Under the pieces are notes generated by a model, which was not told the origin of the DNA, made no database searches, and saw only the letters and a program-made list of their open reading frames with translations. Below, piece by piece: positions 8,123 to 17,141 of a stretch of DNA of 64,000 bases (the first letter of the stretch is position 1; the number at the start of each line of letters is the position of its first letter). A program made the position numbers and the translations under genes. The stretch lies in NCBI GenBank assembly GCA_964348665.1, contig CAYGDP010000004.1, positions 62,001 to 126,000 on the forward strand, in the 5' to 3' direction. Source of the stretch: CAYGDP01 sp964348665. GTDB lineage: Bacteria; Verrucomicrobiota; Verrucomicrobiia; Palsa-1439; CAYGDP01.

Positions 8123-9561
8123 CAACCGACCTTACAAATCTTTTGATTCTGGAAATTCTCACAACGCTATTGGCAGTGGCGATCCTGATTGCGGATTTGT
8201 TTGGCGACCGGGAAACCAAGGCGCGCCTTGGCTGGTGGGCGGTTGCCGGGCTGGCCGGGATTCTCGTGTACAGCGCTTATCTGCCCTCGGTGGGCTGGCA
8301 TCCGGTCGCCAGCGGCGAAATGTTCGTTGGGGACGGGTTCGCGTTGTACTGTAAACGGCTGTTCCTTGTCGCTGGGATTTTTGTTTGTGTAATGTCCATC
8401 GAATTTTCGTGGCAATTGGAATCCGGGGTGGGGGAATTCTTCGCGCTCATTCTCTTCGCGTTGACCGGGATGATGCTGGCGGCCAGCGCGAACGATTTCA
8501 TTTTGCTGTTTGTCTCGCTCGAATTGATCACCATCACGTTTTATGTGCTGACGAGTTACCTGCGGCGACAAGTGCAATCGCTCGAAGCAGGCGTCAAATA
8601 TCTCATCCTGGGCGCGATCTCCTCGGCTTTTCTCGTTTACGGCATCGCGTATGTTTTTGGACACGCGGGCGCAACAAATTTTGGACAGATCGCCGCGTGG
8701 GTGGCAAAAAACCCTGATCACAAGCTTTTGATGCTCGGTGTGGTGCTCGTGTTTGCCGGATTGGGTTTCAAGATTGCTGCCGTCCCGTTTCAAGTCTGGA
8801 CGCCCGACGTATATCAAGGCGCGCCGGCGTCCGTGGCGGCATTTCTTGCCGTCGGGTCAAAAGCTGCTGGGTTCGTGTTGCTCCTGCGGGTGTTCATGAC
8901 CGGATTGTTGGACATGAAACCAAGCTGGCAGCCGCTCTTCGCGGGGATCGCTGCCGCAACGATTCTCTATGGCAACCTCGGTGCGATTCCACAACGCAAT
9001 ATCAAACGATTGCTCGGGTATTCCAGTATCGGTCACGCTGGATTTATGTTGATGGGTGTCGCTGCTGGATCGTCATTGGGCGTGAAAGCCGTGCTGTTCT
9101 ATCTTGGCGCGTATCTCTTTACCACCCTCGGCGCGTTTATGATCGTCATCGTCGTGTCGAATACGATGGGCGATGATGACATTGACGCATATCGCGGACT
9201 GGCTAAGCGGGCGCCAATGCTGGCGTGGGCGATGGCCATCGCGATGGCGTCGCTGGCCGGCATCCCGCCATTGGCCGGATTTTTTGGAAAATTCCTCGTG
9301 TTTGCCGCCGCCATCGAATCGCATCTCTATTGGCTTGCCGCCATCGGTTTGATCGGTGTCGGCGCTTCGCTTTATTTTTATCTCGGCGTCATTCGCGCGA
9401 TGTTTTGGGAAGATTCGCAGGCCATCGGCGAGATCGCCATCAGCCGGCCGATGCGCGTCGCGCTCCTGTTGGTTGCGGTCGCCACCGTCGTGATCGGCGT
9501 CTTCCAAGGACCGCTTACGCGGGCGGCAGTGGAGGCTACCAACGCGTTGGGATTGAAATAA
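8119..9561 (+). CDS. nuoN: NADH-quinone oxidoreductase subunit N
   Basis: This is the third antiporter-like subunit and the last gene of the complex I operon. Its 480 residues carry LFVSLELITITFYVLTSYLR with the conserved glutamate, VPFQVWTPDVYQGAPASVAA, and KRLLGYSSIGHAGFMLMGV. All are typical of NuoN. The ATG overlaps the nuoM stop. I saw no convincing rho-independent terminator in the 28 bases before the next gene, so read-through into it is possible. Confidence 0.97.
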   Translation: MTTDLTNLLILEILTTLLAVAILIADLFGDRETKARLGWWAVAGLAGILVYSAYLPSVGWHPVASGEMFVGDGFALYCKRLFLVAGIFVCVMSIEFSWQLESGVGEFFALILFALTGMMLAASANDFILLFVSLELITITFYVLTSYLRRQVQSLEAGVKYLILGAISSAFLVYGIAYVFGHAGATNFGQIAAWVAKNPDHKLLMLGVVLVFAGLGFKIAAVPFQVWTPDVYQGAPASVAAFLAVGSKAAGFVLLLRVFMTGLLDMKPSWQPLFAGIAAATILYGNLGAIPQRNIKRLLGYSSIGHAGFMLMGVAAGSSLGVKAVLFYLGAYLFTTLGAFMIVIVVSNTMGDDDIDAYRGLAKRAPMLAWAMAIAMASLAGIPPLAGFFGKFLVFAAAIESHLYWLAAIGLIGVGASLYFYLGVIRAMFWEDSQAIGEIAISRPMRVALLLVAVATVVIGVFQGPLTRAAVEATNALGLK

Positions 9562-9589
9562 TCATGGTCACGTAGTATCTTGTCCCGGA

Positions 9590-9964
9590 ATGAATCTTAC
9601 AACGGAAGAACCGCCCGTGTTTCGACGCGGCAGCGAGTCGCTGGTGCGCGCGACGACTTTGGCGGGAGAAAAAGTCAACGAGTTTGCCGCCAAACAAGGG
9701 TTTTCGGAGGGTGCGTTGCGCGTGTCCATCGTTGGCGGTGGATGCTCCGGATTGAGCTACAAACTCGACCTCGTTGGTGCCCCGCGCAAGAGCGATATCC
9801 TGGTCGAGACGGCCGGGGCGCGAGTGGTTGTTGACGTCAAAAGCGCTTTATTCTTGAGCGGCTCGGAATTGGATTATTCGTCCGCGCTCATCAACGGCGG
9901 ATTCAAAATCAAAAACCCAAATGCCACCGCAAGCTGCTCGTGCGGTGAATCGTTCAGCGTTTAG
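9590..9964 (+). CDS. A-type iron-sulfur carrier protein (IscA/ErpA/SufA family)
   Basis: Proteins of this family hold a transient Fe-S cluster or iron and hand it to target enzymes. The 124 residues contain the three invariant cysteines: C52 in GGGCSG and C116/C118 in the C-terminal CSCGESF. The family's beta fold is recognisable around RVSIVGGGCSGLSYKLDLVG. Its place directly behind the cluster-rich nuo operon fits a role in maturing complex I, but that is inference. The gene ends in a four-base overlap with the convergent gene on the other strand. Confidence 0.92.
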   Translation: MNLTTEEPPVFRRGSESLVRATTLAGEKVNEFAAKQGFSEGALRVSIVGGGCSGLSYKLDLVGAPRKSDILVETAGARVVVDVKSALFLSGSELDYSSALINGGFKIKNPNATASCSCGESFSV

Positions 9965-10428
9965 GGCTGTTTGGGTGGAGCCACTGGCAGGATTTCAAAT
10001 CCCTCATAGTAATAAACGTCGAACCCGCCGTCCGTTGTCGTTCCAGCGCCATTGTACCCTATGTTGACCAGAAACACGCGGACGGGATCGCCTTTTTTGG
10101 GAGTGGGACGATGTCCGGGGTCGCCCGTTGGTGGCGTGCCTCTCCCGCGCCAATCTTGCCAGAAATACCGGACCAACACTACTTCGCCGACCTTCAAGCC
10201 ATCCCCTTTTTCGATTTTTTTGACGAGAATCTCGGCCACGTACCGAGTTTCCTGAAATTGTCCCACCCGCTCGCTCGTCGAATAGATACGCGAAACGGTG
10301 CCAACGAGAATATGCGTGGAGCCTTTTTCCATTTCCGCTTTTGGCGTGGGCATTTTTACGGCAAAGGCGCCGTGAGCAAGAAAACAGAGGCCGGTGATGG
10401 CAATAAATGTTTGTCGGTGAATTTTCAT
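9961..10428 (-). CDS. Secreted or periplasmic protein of unknown function, 155 residues
   Basis: The likely start is ATG at 10428, giving MKIHRQTFIAITGLCFLAHGAFA, a good signal peptide. The frame is open further upstream, but the extension is Arg-rich and lies antisense to the next gene. The mature part contains HILVGTVSRIYS and EILVKKIEKGDGLKVGEVVLVRYFWQDW, a small beta-rich domain resembling secreted proteins of Verrucomicrobia. No catalytic motif is recognised. Its start codon overlaps the plus-strand ATG at 10427, so one of the two starts may really lie elsewhere. Confidence 0.7.
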   Translation of the reverse strand: MKIHRQTFIAITGLCFLAHGAFAVKMPTPKAEMEKGSTHILVGTVSRIYSTSERVGQFQETRYVAEILVKKIEKGDGLKVGEVVLVRYFWQDWRGRGTPPTGDPGHRPTPKKGDPVRVFLVNIGYNGAGTTTDGGFDVYYYEGFEILPVAPPKQP

Positions 10429-11707
10429 GTCCAATTCGACACTGGCAACGGGAAATGGTTCGCAAATATTCTTTACCGACCGCTCCAAAGTCCAGTATGG
10501 ATTTGGCGTGACACGCCGACCTTCGCCCGAACGATTTTGGCTGGCGCAACGCAGCCGTGTCGCGTTGGCGCACGGCACGATCCAGCTCAACGCTGGAACT
10601 CTTTCTCCAACGCCAAAGCCGGTACTCGCGGCCGCGACCCGGTTGCGTCAGAGACAAGCCTCTGCTCCCGCCGATTTCCTTTGGCGACAAACGCCACACC
10701 TGATCAACCGTTCCCGCTCATCGCTGGCAAAGTTTCTCCGTTGCTCGCCAAACGATTTGCTGCTCCTGCCCAATGTGACGCATGCGCTCAATCATGTTGT
10801 CGCGTCACTCCAATTGCCGCGAGGCGCGGAGATCCTCATGACCGACCACGAATACGGGGCGATGTTGTTTTGCTGGGATCGGTGGGCGAGAGAACGTGGC
10901 TGGAAATTGCGATTTGTAAAACTGCCGTATCGCACGGAAAATCCAGGAGATATCGTTTCGGCGTTTCACAGCTCGATCACTCGCAAAACGCGAGCCATTT
11001 TCTTCAGCCATGTCACAAGCACGACCGGGTTCGTTTTGCCTGCAACCGATCTCTGCTCGATGGCGCGACAACATGGAATCATTTCTGTGGTGGATGGCGC
11101 GCACGCCGTCGGGATGGTTGGAGTGAACCTGACGAAAATTGGCGCTGATTTTTACGGCGCGAATTGTCACAAATGGCTGATGACACCGCTCGGTTGCGGG
11201 TTTCTTCATGTTCGTCCCGTGCTCAAGTCTCTCCTCAAGCCATTGATAACGAGCTGGGGGTGGGGGAATTTGAAGCGCCGGACAGGAAAACTTGGCGGAC
11301 GATTAGGCGGCGGCTGGCATTTCGCGTTTGAATTTCAAGGCTGCATGGATCGTGTCCCGCAGATGGTTTTGCCAGAAGTAATGGCATTTCGCCAAAGTCT
11401 TGGCGGAGAATCCGCGATTGCGAATCGGGTTCGCGAACTGACGCGCCATGCGCGTGAGCGGTTGGAGACGATCGGGCTTACAATTGCCACGCCCCGCAAT
11501 CCTGAACTTTGCGGCTCGATGATCGCGATCGAGTTATCGTCGGCGAACCCGCTCCAATTACGGGAGCGACTTTGGCGCAAACATCAACTTGAAACCTCCG
11601 TCACGACGGCGGATGGAAAAAACTTTCTGCGCATTTCAACCGCCTGGTTTACGACGCGCACCGAAATCGACCAATTGGCCGCTGCCCTCAAGGCGATTGA
11701 GATTTGA
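10427..11707 (+). CDS. Class V aminotransferase (isopenicillin-N-epimerase / cysteine-desulfurase-like fold)
   Basis: This is a PLP enzyme of fold type I, up to 426 residues. Visible motifs are HVTSTTGFVLPATDL, the cofactor-binding VVDGAHAVGMVGV, and GANCHKWLMTPLGCGFL with the Schiff-base lysine in CHKW. The arrangement is closer to the isopenicillin-N-epimerase-like branch than to SufS, so the reaction remains open. ATG 10427 shares bases with the start of the divergent gene. GTG at 10508 would still keep the whole domain and may be the true start. The 3' end overlaps the convergent gluconokinase gene. Confidence 0.85.
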   Translation: MSNSTLATGNGSQIFFTDRSKVQYGFGVTRRPSPERFWLAQRSRVALAHGTIQLNAGTLSPTPKPVLAAATRLRQRQASAPADFLWRQTPHLINRSRSSLAKFLRCSPNDLLLLPNVTHALNHVVASLQLPRGAEILMTDHEYGAMLFCWDRWARERGWKLRFVKLPYRTENPGDIVSAFHSSITRKTRAIFFSHVTSTTGFVLPATDLCSMARQHGIISVVDGAHAVGMVGVNLTKIGADFYGANCHKWLMTPLGCGFLHVRPVLKSLLKPLITSWGWGNLKRRTGKLGGRLGGGWHFAFEFQGCMDRVPQMVLPEVMAFRQSLGGESAIANRVRELTRHARERLETIGLTIATPRNPELCGSMIAIELSSANPLQLRERLWRKHQLETSVTTADGKNFLRISTAWFTTRTEIDQLAAALKAIEI

Positions 11708-12176
11708 TTTTGGCAACGATCTCTTCCGTGATTGCTGCGATATCTTGATCGATGTTGATGTGAATCGCTGTGGTGGGACGTTCCAGCGTGGCGAGTTGAC
11801 TCTCCAGCAGCGATGGCGGGAAAAAATGGCCTTTGCGATCTCGGAGCCGCTGCTCGATCAGTTGCTTAGTTCCATCGAGGTAAACAAACGTCACGGGTCC
11901 TCCTTCGCGAAGGATATCCCGGTACTTCTTCTTGAGCGCTGAACAGCCAAGCACCGCGCCATTCGAGGCGTTCCACTCGCGTATTTTCGATGCCAGCGCG
12001 CGAAGCCACGGGTCCCGGTCCGTGTCGTCCAGCGGAATGCCCGCGCTCATTTTGGCAACGTTCGCGGGAGGGTGAAACTGGTCCCCGTCGTAAAACGGCA
12101 GGCCGATTCTTTGGGCGAAAGCTTCGCCGATCGCGGTCTTGCCGCACCCGCAGACGCCCATCATCACGTAAACCAT
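11688..12176 (-). CDS. gntK: Gluconokinase, GntK type
   Basis: This enzyme phosphorylates gluconate to 6-phosphogluconate for the pentose phosphate or Entner-Doudoroff route. It is a P-loop kinase of 162 residues, the usual size. The Walker A motif GVCGCGKT sits at residues 7-14. It is followed by the family signature FYDGDQFHPPANVAKMSAG, PLDDTDRDPWL, and CSALKKKYRDILR. The 3' end overlaps the aminotransferase gene tail to tail. No gluconate transporter or regulator is nearby. Confidence 0.93.
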   Translation of the reverse strand: MVYVMMGVCGCGKTAIGEAFAQRIGLPFYDGDQFHPPANVAKMSAGIPLDDTDRDPWLRALASKIREWNASNGAVLGCSALKKKYRDILREGGPVTFVYLDGTKQLIEQRLRDRKGHFFPPSLLESQLATLERPTTAIHINIDQDIAAITEEIVAKIKSQSP

Positions 12177-12186
12177 ATCGCAACGA

Positions 12187-12214
12187 CTAATGACGAATGC
12201 CTAATGACGAATCA
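12187..12214. repeat. Two tandem 14-bp units between gntK and tadA
   Basis: CTAATGACGAATGC (12187-12200) is followed by CTAATGACGAATCA (12201-12214). The 14-base period is twice seven, matching the heptamer-type arrays found elsewhere in this window. The array touches the 3' end of tadA. Confidence 0.75.
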
Positions 12215-12727
12215 ATCACGAAATTCGTACTTTTGCTGATTTTTAAGTTGACCGATTTTACTTCTTGTTCTTTGAGACTTGAAAAAACTGCGCAGGAGGC
12301 TGGCAGCTTCTTCTTCACAAAAACCGCCCTGGACGATAACCGTGTGATTCAAGGCGGGAGATTGCGCGATGGCAAACTTCGAGCCTGCTCCGCCGGCGCG
12401 TTCATCGGAGCAACCGAAGACGAGGCGTTTCACCCGAGACAGCAGAATGGCGCCCGCACACATCGGACAGGGTTCCTTGGTTACGTAGAGTGTGCAGTCG
12501 GTTAGTCGCCAATTGCCGATGGCTTCCTCGGCCTGGGTGATGGCTAACATTTCGGCGTGAGCGGTGGCGTCCTTGAGCTGCTCGACTTGATTGTGGGCGC
12601 GACCGATGATTTTTCCTTTGTGGACGATCACCGCGCCGACGGGGACTTCGTCCGCATCGAACGCGCGCTGCGCGAGCTTGAGCGCCTCGCGCATGAAAAA
12701 TTCGTCGCTGGTTCGGTCTATGCTCAT
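12212..12727 (-). CDS. tadA: tRNA-specific adenosine deaminase
   Basis: TadA converts A34 to inosine in tRNA-Arg(ACG). The 171-residue protein shows the cytidine-deaminase fold with the zinc site H57-A-E59 (HAEML) and the PCPMC motif with C87 and C90. GNWRLTDCTLYVTKEPCPMC is typical of TadA rather than of cytidine deaminase. The C-terminal 20 residues, rich in Lys, Gln and Arg, look unconserved and run into a short tandem repeat. Transcribed divergently from the ygfZ-like gene. Confidence 0.93.
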   Translation of the reverse strand: MSIDRTSDEFFMREALKLAQRAFDADEVPVGAVIVHKGKIIGRAHNQVEQLKDATAHAEMLAITQAEEAIGNWRLTDCTLYVTKEPCPMCAGAILLSRVKRLVFGCSDERAGGAGSKFAIAQSPALNHTVIVQGGFCEEEAASLLRSFFKSQRTRSKIGQLKNQQKYEFRD

Positions 12728-12781
12728 TGTGGAAACGATATAATTGTCAAAACATTAAAACGGATATCATCCACGCAACGT

Positions 12782-12829
12782 AACCATTTAACGTTTCAAC
12801 CATTTAACGTTTCAACCATTTAACGCTTC
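12782..12829. repeat. Three tandem 16-bp units upstream of the ygfZ-like gene
   Basis: AACCATTTAACGTTTC occurs at 12782-12797 and 12798-12813 exactly, and at 12814-12829 with one change (GCTTC). It lies in the divergent spacer between tadA and the ygfZ-like gene, so it could touch either promoter. The TTTAACG core recurs at 40546-40572, 48853-48879 and 50489-50512. Confidence 0.9.
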
Positions 12830-12847
12830 ATGCTAGCATCGGGCAAG

Positions 12848-13843
12848 ATGAATCCTGACTTGACCGCTGAATACCGAGCCGCGACGGAGGCCGTTGCTGT
12901 GGCGGATTTGTCCGCCCGCGGTCGGCTGCGCGTGACCGGCGCGGACGCAACGCGTTTTTTACAGGGGCAGTTTACCAACGACATCTCCGCGCTGAAAGTG
13001 GGGCAGGGATGCTACGCCGCGCTCTGCAACGCGAAGGGCAAGATGCGCGGCGACGCCGTGATCTATCGATTGGCGGATTCGTACCTGCTCGATGTTGAAC
13101 CGTTGCAGTCTGAACCGACTAAAACGAGCCTGGAGCGATTCATTATTGCTGATGATGTGCAGGTGACGGATGTGGGTGTTGACTGGGGGAAAGAAGTTCA
13201 GGAAGGATCTCTGAAGTTGATGCAGTTCGCGGTAATCGGACCGAAAGCAAAAGAATTGATCTATGAAACTTGCCCCGAAATTTCTTTACCAAAGGAAAAG
13301 TACTCTTTTGTCGAATACGATGGGGACTTTATTTCTCGAACGCTGCGCGCTACTGTCGAGAGCTATGATTTCATAATGAGGGTGAGTTATCACATCACCT
13401 ATCACACACTCATGGGGGGAACTTCTGAATTACTTTATGACGAAGCGGTTGAAACGCTTCGCATCGAGGCAGGCATCCCTCGCTACGGGGTTGACATGGA
13501 CGAAAACACGATTCCGATCGAGGCTGGCATTGAGTCGCGTGCGATCAGCTACACGAAGGGTTGTTACATCGGACAGGAAGTCATCGCGCGAATCCACAGC
13601 GGTGGGCACGTGAATCGGCATTTGGTTGGATTGAAAGTTGGCGGCAATAATGTTCCCTCCCATGGCGAAATAATCTTCTACGACGGTAAAGAAGTCGGCT
13701 CAGTCACAAGCGCCTGTTTTTCACCGAAGCTCAACGCCCCGCTGGCGCTCGGCTACGTTCGCCGTGACGCAAGCGCGGTGGGAACGAAACTCGTTGTCGG
13801 GTCAAGCGACGCGGAAATAGTGGCGTTGCCGCTAAAATCGTGA
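12848..13843 (+). CDS. YgfZ/GcvT-like folate-binding protein
   Basis: YgfZ proteins bind tetrahydrofolate and help maintain some iron-sulfur enzymes. The 331-residue protein has the GcvT-like beginning (GRLRVTGADATRFLQGQFTND) and the diagnostic motif KGCYIGQEVIARIHSGG at about residue 237, whose cysteine is functionally important in the family. ATG 12848 is preferred over 12830, since it begins MNPDLTAEYRAA as in homologues; no clear ribosome site is visible. The middle part (about 13150-13440) is noticeably more AT-rich and may hold a lineage-specific insertion. Confidence 0.9.
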   Translation: MNPDLTAEYRAATEAVAVADLSARGRLRVTGADATRFLQGQFTNDISALKVGQGCYAALCNAKGKMRGDAVIYRLADSYLLDVEPLQSEPTKTSLERFIIADDVQVTDVGVDWGKEVQEGSLKLMQFAVIGPKAKELIYETCPEISLPKEKYSFVEYDGDFISRTLRATVESYDFIMRVSYHITYHTLMGGTSELLYDEAVETLRIEAGIPRYGVDMDENTIPIEAGIESRAISYTKGCYIGQEVIARIHSGGHVNRHLVGLKVGGNNVPSHGEIIFYDGKEVGSVTSACFSPKLNAPLALGYVRRDASAVGTKLVVGSSDAEIVALPLKS

Positions 13844-13855
13844 TAGGAGAAAGCC

Positions 13856-14446
13856 ATGAATCACAGACTTATCATCGTGGCGTTGGTCGGCCTCTTCGCG
13901 ACGGTCGGCTGCGCCCAAAACAAGGAGAACACCGTGAACGAAGTTGCAGTCATCGAAACCAACAAGGGCACCATGGTCGTCGAGTTTTGGTCCGACGTGG
14001 CGCCCAAGACCGTCGAGAACTTCAAGAAACTTTCGCGCAGCGGTTTCTATGACGGAACGTGCTTCCACCGCATTATCAAAGGCTTCATGATTCAGGGCGG
14101 TGACCCCTTGACAAAGGACGAAAAGAACGCTGGCCGTTTCGGCACGGGCGGTCCTGGCTGGACGATCAAGGCAGAGTTTAACCAAAACAAACACGTTCGC
14201 GGCGTTCTCTCGATGGCGCGCACCAGCGATCCCGATTCGGCCGGCAGCCAGTTTTTTATTTGCCTCGAAGCAGCTCGCAATCTGGATAATCAATACACCG
14301 CGTTTGGCAAGCTCATTGCTGGAGAAGACGTGCTGATGAAAATCGGTGATACGCCGACAGCCGGTCGAGAAGGCAGCACTCCCACAGAAAAAGTTGAGCT
14401 TAAGAGTGTTAAAATCGTTCCACGCGACGAAGCGATCAAAAAATGA
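13856..14446 (+). CDS. Peptidyl-prolyl cis-trans isomerase, cyclophilin type, probable lipoprotein
   Basis: This enzyme speeds isomerisation of prolyl bonds in exported proteins. The N-terminus is a short lipoprotein-type signal with a cysteine at residue 19 (TVGCAQ). The cyclophilin domain shows FHRIIKGFMIQGGDP, the SMARTSDPDSAGSQFFI block with the catalytic environment, and NQYTAFGKL. AGGAG precedes the start by seven bases. The stop overlaps the Nudix gene as ATGA. The lipobox has Thr at -3, which is not optimal, so a plain periplasmic form is possible. Confidence 0.92.
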   Translation: MNHRLIIVALVGLFATVGCAQNKENTVNEVAVIETNKGTMVVEFWSDVAPKTVENFKKLSRSGFYDGTCFHRIIKGFMIQGGDPLTKDEKNAGRFGTGGPGWTIKAEFNQNKHVRGVLSMARTSDPDSAGSQFFICLEAARNLDNQYTAFGKLIAGEDVLMKIGDTPTAGREGSTPTEKVELKSVKIVPRDEAIKK

Positions 14447-15201
14447 CGCTGGAGGAGCTTCGTAATTTTCTACTGAAGCTCGGCGCGCCCCGGGCAAGCG
14501 TGGGGGATATGGCGGGGCAGCTCGACAAACGGGCGCGTCAAATCGCCGAACAACGCGGCCAGACTTACGAACAGGCAATCGCAAGCTTGTTGGCTCTTTA
14601 CAAGGAAAGCTGGGCGGCAAAAACCGTCCCTTCTTCGAGCACCGCTCAGACCTGGGACGTGATTTCCCGCAAACAAGTCGGCTCGTATCGCATCTTTGAT
14701 CTCATCGAGGAGACTGTCTGCTCGACACGGTCGGGCAAAGAAGGCTCGGTGTTCGTGTTGGAAACAAACGATTGGGTCAATGTGATCGTCGAGACCATGG
14801 ATAAGAAGCTGCTCTTGATCGAGCAATTTCGATTTGGAACGCACGAGACATCGGTGGAGATCGTCGGTGGAGTGATGGACAAGGGCGAATCGCCGTCCGA
14901 CGCTGCGCGGCGCGAACTTCGCGAGGAGACGGGCTATGACGCAAAAGATTATTTGCTGCTGGGGATGGTTCGGCCGAATCCCGCGTTTTTGAACAATCGA
15001 CAGTTTACGATTTTGGCGCGAAACGCTGCCAAGGCAGGCAAAACCGAATTCGATTCCATGGAAGATATTACCACCCGACTGGTGGAACCGGATGACATCC
15101 CGCAACTGATCGCCGGCGGCCAAATCAATCATGCCCTTGTCATTGTGGCGTTTCATTGGTTCGATCTCTATCGTGCGGGAAAACTTCCGACGCTGACGTA
15201 A
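14443..15201 (+). CDS. Nudix hydrolase (ADP-ribose pyrophosphatase-like) with N-terminal extension
   Basis: Nudix enzymes hydrolyse nucleoside diphosphates linked to another group. The complete Nudix box GGVMDKGESPSDAARRELRE then ETGY lies around residues 141-163, with all catalytic Glu and Arg residues. Upstream QFRFGTHETSVEIVGG and downstream VRPNPAFLNNRQFTILAR resemble ADP-sugar pyrophosphatases. The first 85 or so residues are an additional helical domain of unknown role (DKRARQIAEQRGQTYEQAI). The start overlaps the cyclophilin stop. Substrate not determinable. Confidence 0.88.
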   Translation: MTLEELRNFLLKLGAPRASVGDMAGQLDKRARQIAEQRGQTYEQAIASLLALYKESWAAKTVPSSSTAQTWDVISRKQVGSYRIFDLIEETVCSTRSGKEGSVFVLETNDWVNVIVETMDKKLLLIEQFRFGTHETSVEIVGGVMDKGESPSDAARRELREETGYDAKDYLLLGMVRPNPAFLNNRQFTILARNAAKAGKTEFDSMEDITTRLVEPDDIPQLIAGGQINHALVIVAFHWFDLYRAGKLPTLT

Positions 15202-15276
15202 CGCGGTTGGCTTGCAGGAGGCTCCCAAGCGTGGTAGCGTTGGGGCAACGTTTGCAACCGAAGCAAAACTTTGTCT

Positions 15277-17106
15277 ATGGCAGAAGATCATTCTAATCCC
15301 AAATACGATAGGGAATTGAAACCGACTCCCGTGCGTCCTCGAGCGACGACAGAGGTGCCTCAGTCTTCTATTCAGCCGCCGACAAAGGAGCCACAAGTCG
15401 GCGATTACCTGGGGCATTACCGGCTCGATGCATTACTCGGCGAAGGCGGCATGGGTTTGGTTTTCAAAGCGTATGAAGAGGCGCTCGATCGCGATGTCGC
15501 CGTAAAGGTGTTGGCAGGCGATCTGGCGGGTGATGAATCATATTTGCAACGGTTTTTGCTAGAAGCGCGGTCGGTGGCGAAGCTAAATAATCCCAACATC
15601 GTCCATGTTCATTTCGTCGGACAACAGGAGGGCGTAGTTTTTTTTGCGATGGAATTTGTGGAAGGAACCAATTTGGATGCCCTGCTGAAGGAGCGAAAAC
15701 AGCTGGCCGAAATGGAGGCCGTCGAGTACGTTCGGCAAGCCGTGCGCGGTCTCGCTCACGCGAATGCGCATGGGATTGTTCATCGTGACATCAAACCGGG
15801 CAATCTTCTGGTGACGGCCGATGGCACGATTAAAATCGCCGATTTCGGGTTGGCGAAACGTATCGCGGGCAACCGTGCGCACGACGCACAACTGACCGTT
15901 GCGCACACGATCATGGGGTCGCCCCATTATATCAGTCCGGAGCAGGTGCGCGGCATGACTGTCGATCACCGGAGCGATATTTATTCGCTTGGCGCCACGC
16001 TGTATCATTTATTGGCCGGCCAGCCTGCGTTTGACGGAGAAACCACTGTGGACATCATGATCCAACAAGTTCAATCGACCTTGCCGGCGATTGAGAAGAT
16101 TAATCCCAATGTTTCACCAGCCGTCTGTCAGTTGATCGGAAAAATGATGGCGAAATCGCCCGAGGAGCGCTACCAAGACTACGGCGAACTCGCCCTCGAT
16201 TTGGACCGGATCAGCGCTGCGGGAATGATACCGGTCGTTTCAACAGGAACTCCACCGAGAAAAGGTATCTGGATTGCGAGTATCGTTGCAGTTGCCCTGC
16301 TTGCGATTGCGGCAATCGGGTCGTTTTGGAGCAAGCCGCACGGTGATGTGTTACCCCAAAAACCTGTGCCTCCGATTCCGTCTTCCGCACAAACTTCATC
16401 GAAGCCGGTTGTCGCTGTAATCGCGCCGTCGCCCCCTCCAGCAGTAACCAGTCCGGCGAATCTGCCAAAGAGAGCCTTGAATCCGGCGCGATCGGGTAAC
16501 GTCGTGGATCTGCTTGCCTTGATCGATCCGAAGCTGGATGCCATTCGAGGCAAGGTGACCAAAACGGGAGGGGCGCTGACAATGCAAACAGAAAAAACGC
16601 CGAAGGAAAACTGGCAGGATTCGGAAATCACTGTGCCGTACCAGCCGCCCAGCGAATACGATGTAAAATTGATCTTTGGAGTCAAGAGCAAGCAGAATTA
16701 CCTGGTCACGTTGAAATTATGGAAATCGGAGCGATTATTTGGCTTTATCCTGATGAATTTCTCAACGCGGCAGAAAGCCGGTTTTGAGTTGGTGGGAGGT
16801 AAAGACGTAACCGATGATAATCCAACGGTGGTTCCTTTGCGCTCCGATGCATCGGGAAAGCGCATGTCGCTATCTGTGCAAATGCGAAATGATGTCGCCA
16901 AGGCGTATCTGGATGACAAACTATTGACGGAATGGAAGACGACCTATCGGGAAGCGGGGTTGAGCCGGTATTGGAAACAACGGGATCGGCCTCAACTCGG
17001 AGTCCGCGCCAGCGACGGCTCGACGATTCATTCCTTTGAAGTAACGGAGATAACCGGAATGGGCGTAATCGTAAAACGCGACCCGGTAACCGGGGAAACG
17101 AAGTAA
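15277..17106 (+). CDS. Membrane-anchored Ser/Thr protein kinase with extracytoplasmic C-terminal domain
   Basis: This is a Hanks-type kinase of 609 residues. The glycine loop GEGGMG, the lysine in DVAVKVL, the catalytic H169-R170-D171 in VHRDIKPGN and D189-F-G are all in place, as is HTIMGSPHYISPEQ at the activation segment. A single transmembrane helix at about residues 330-351 (GIWIASIVAVALLAIAAIG) separates it from a Pro-rich linker. A C-terminal domain with SEYDVKLIFGVKSKQNYLVT follows, resembling DUF1080/LamG-like sandwich domains. ATG 15277 is preferred over TTG 15271. Such kinases are numerous in Verrucomicrobia and Planctomycetes; the target is unknown. A long palindrome follows the gene. 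Confidence 0.93.
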   Translation: MAEDHSNPKYDRELKPTPVRPRATTEVPQSSIQPPTKEPQVGDYLGHYRLDALLGEGGMGLVFKAYEEALDRDVAVKVLAGDLAGDESYLQRFLLEARSVAKLNNPNIVHVHFVGQQEGVVFFAMEFVEGTNLDALLKERKQLAEMEAVEYVRQAVRGLAHANAHGIVHRDIKPGNLLVTADGTIKIADFGLAKRIAGNRAHDAQLTVAHTIMGSPHYISPEQVRGMTVDHRSDIYSLGATLYHLLAGQPAFDGETTVDIMIQQVQSTLPAIEKINPNVSPAVCQLIGKMMAKSPEERYQDYGELALDLDRISAAGMIPVVSTGTPPRKGIWIASIVAVALLAIAAIGSFWSKPHGDVLPQKPVPPIPSSAQTSSKPVVAVIAPSPPPAVTSPANLPKRALNPARSGNVVDLLALIDPKLDAIRGKVTKTGGALTMQTEKTPKENWQDSEITVPYQPPSEYDVKLIFGVKSKQNYLVTLKLWKSERLFGFILMNFSTRQKAGFELVGGKDVTDDNPTVVPLRSDASGKRMSLSVQMRNDVAKAYLDDKLLTEWKTTYREAGLSRYWKQRDRPQLGVRASDGSTIHSFEVTEITGMGVIVKRDPVTGETK

Positions 17107-17141
17107 TCCTCCAGTGCCGCTAGAAGCCCTGATTTAAAATC

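Noticed and set aside
12782..12829. CRISPR-like repeats
   Set aside because: Units are directly tandem without spacers and only 16 bases long; no cas genes in the window.
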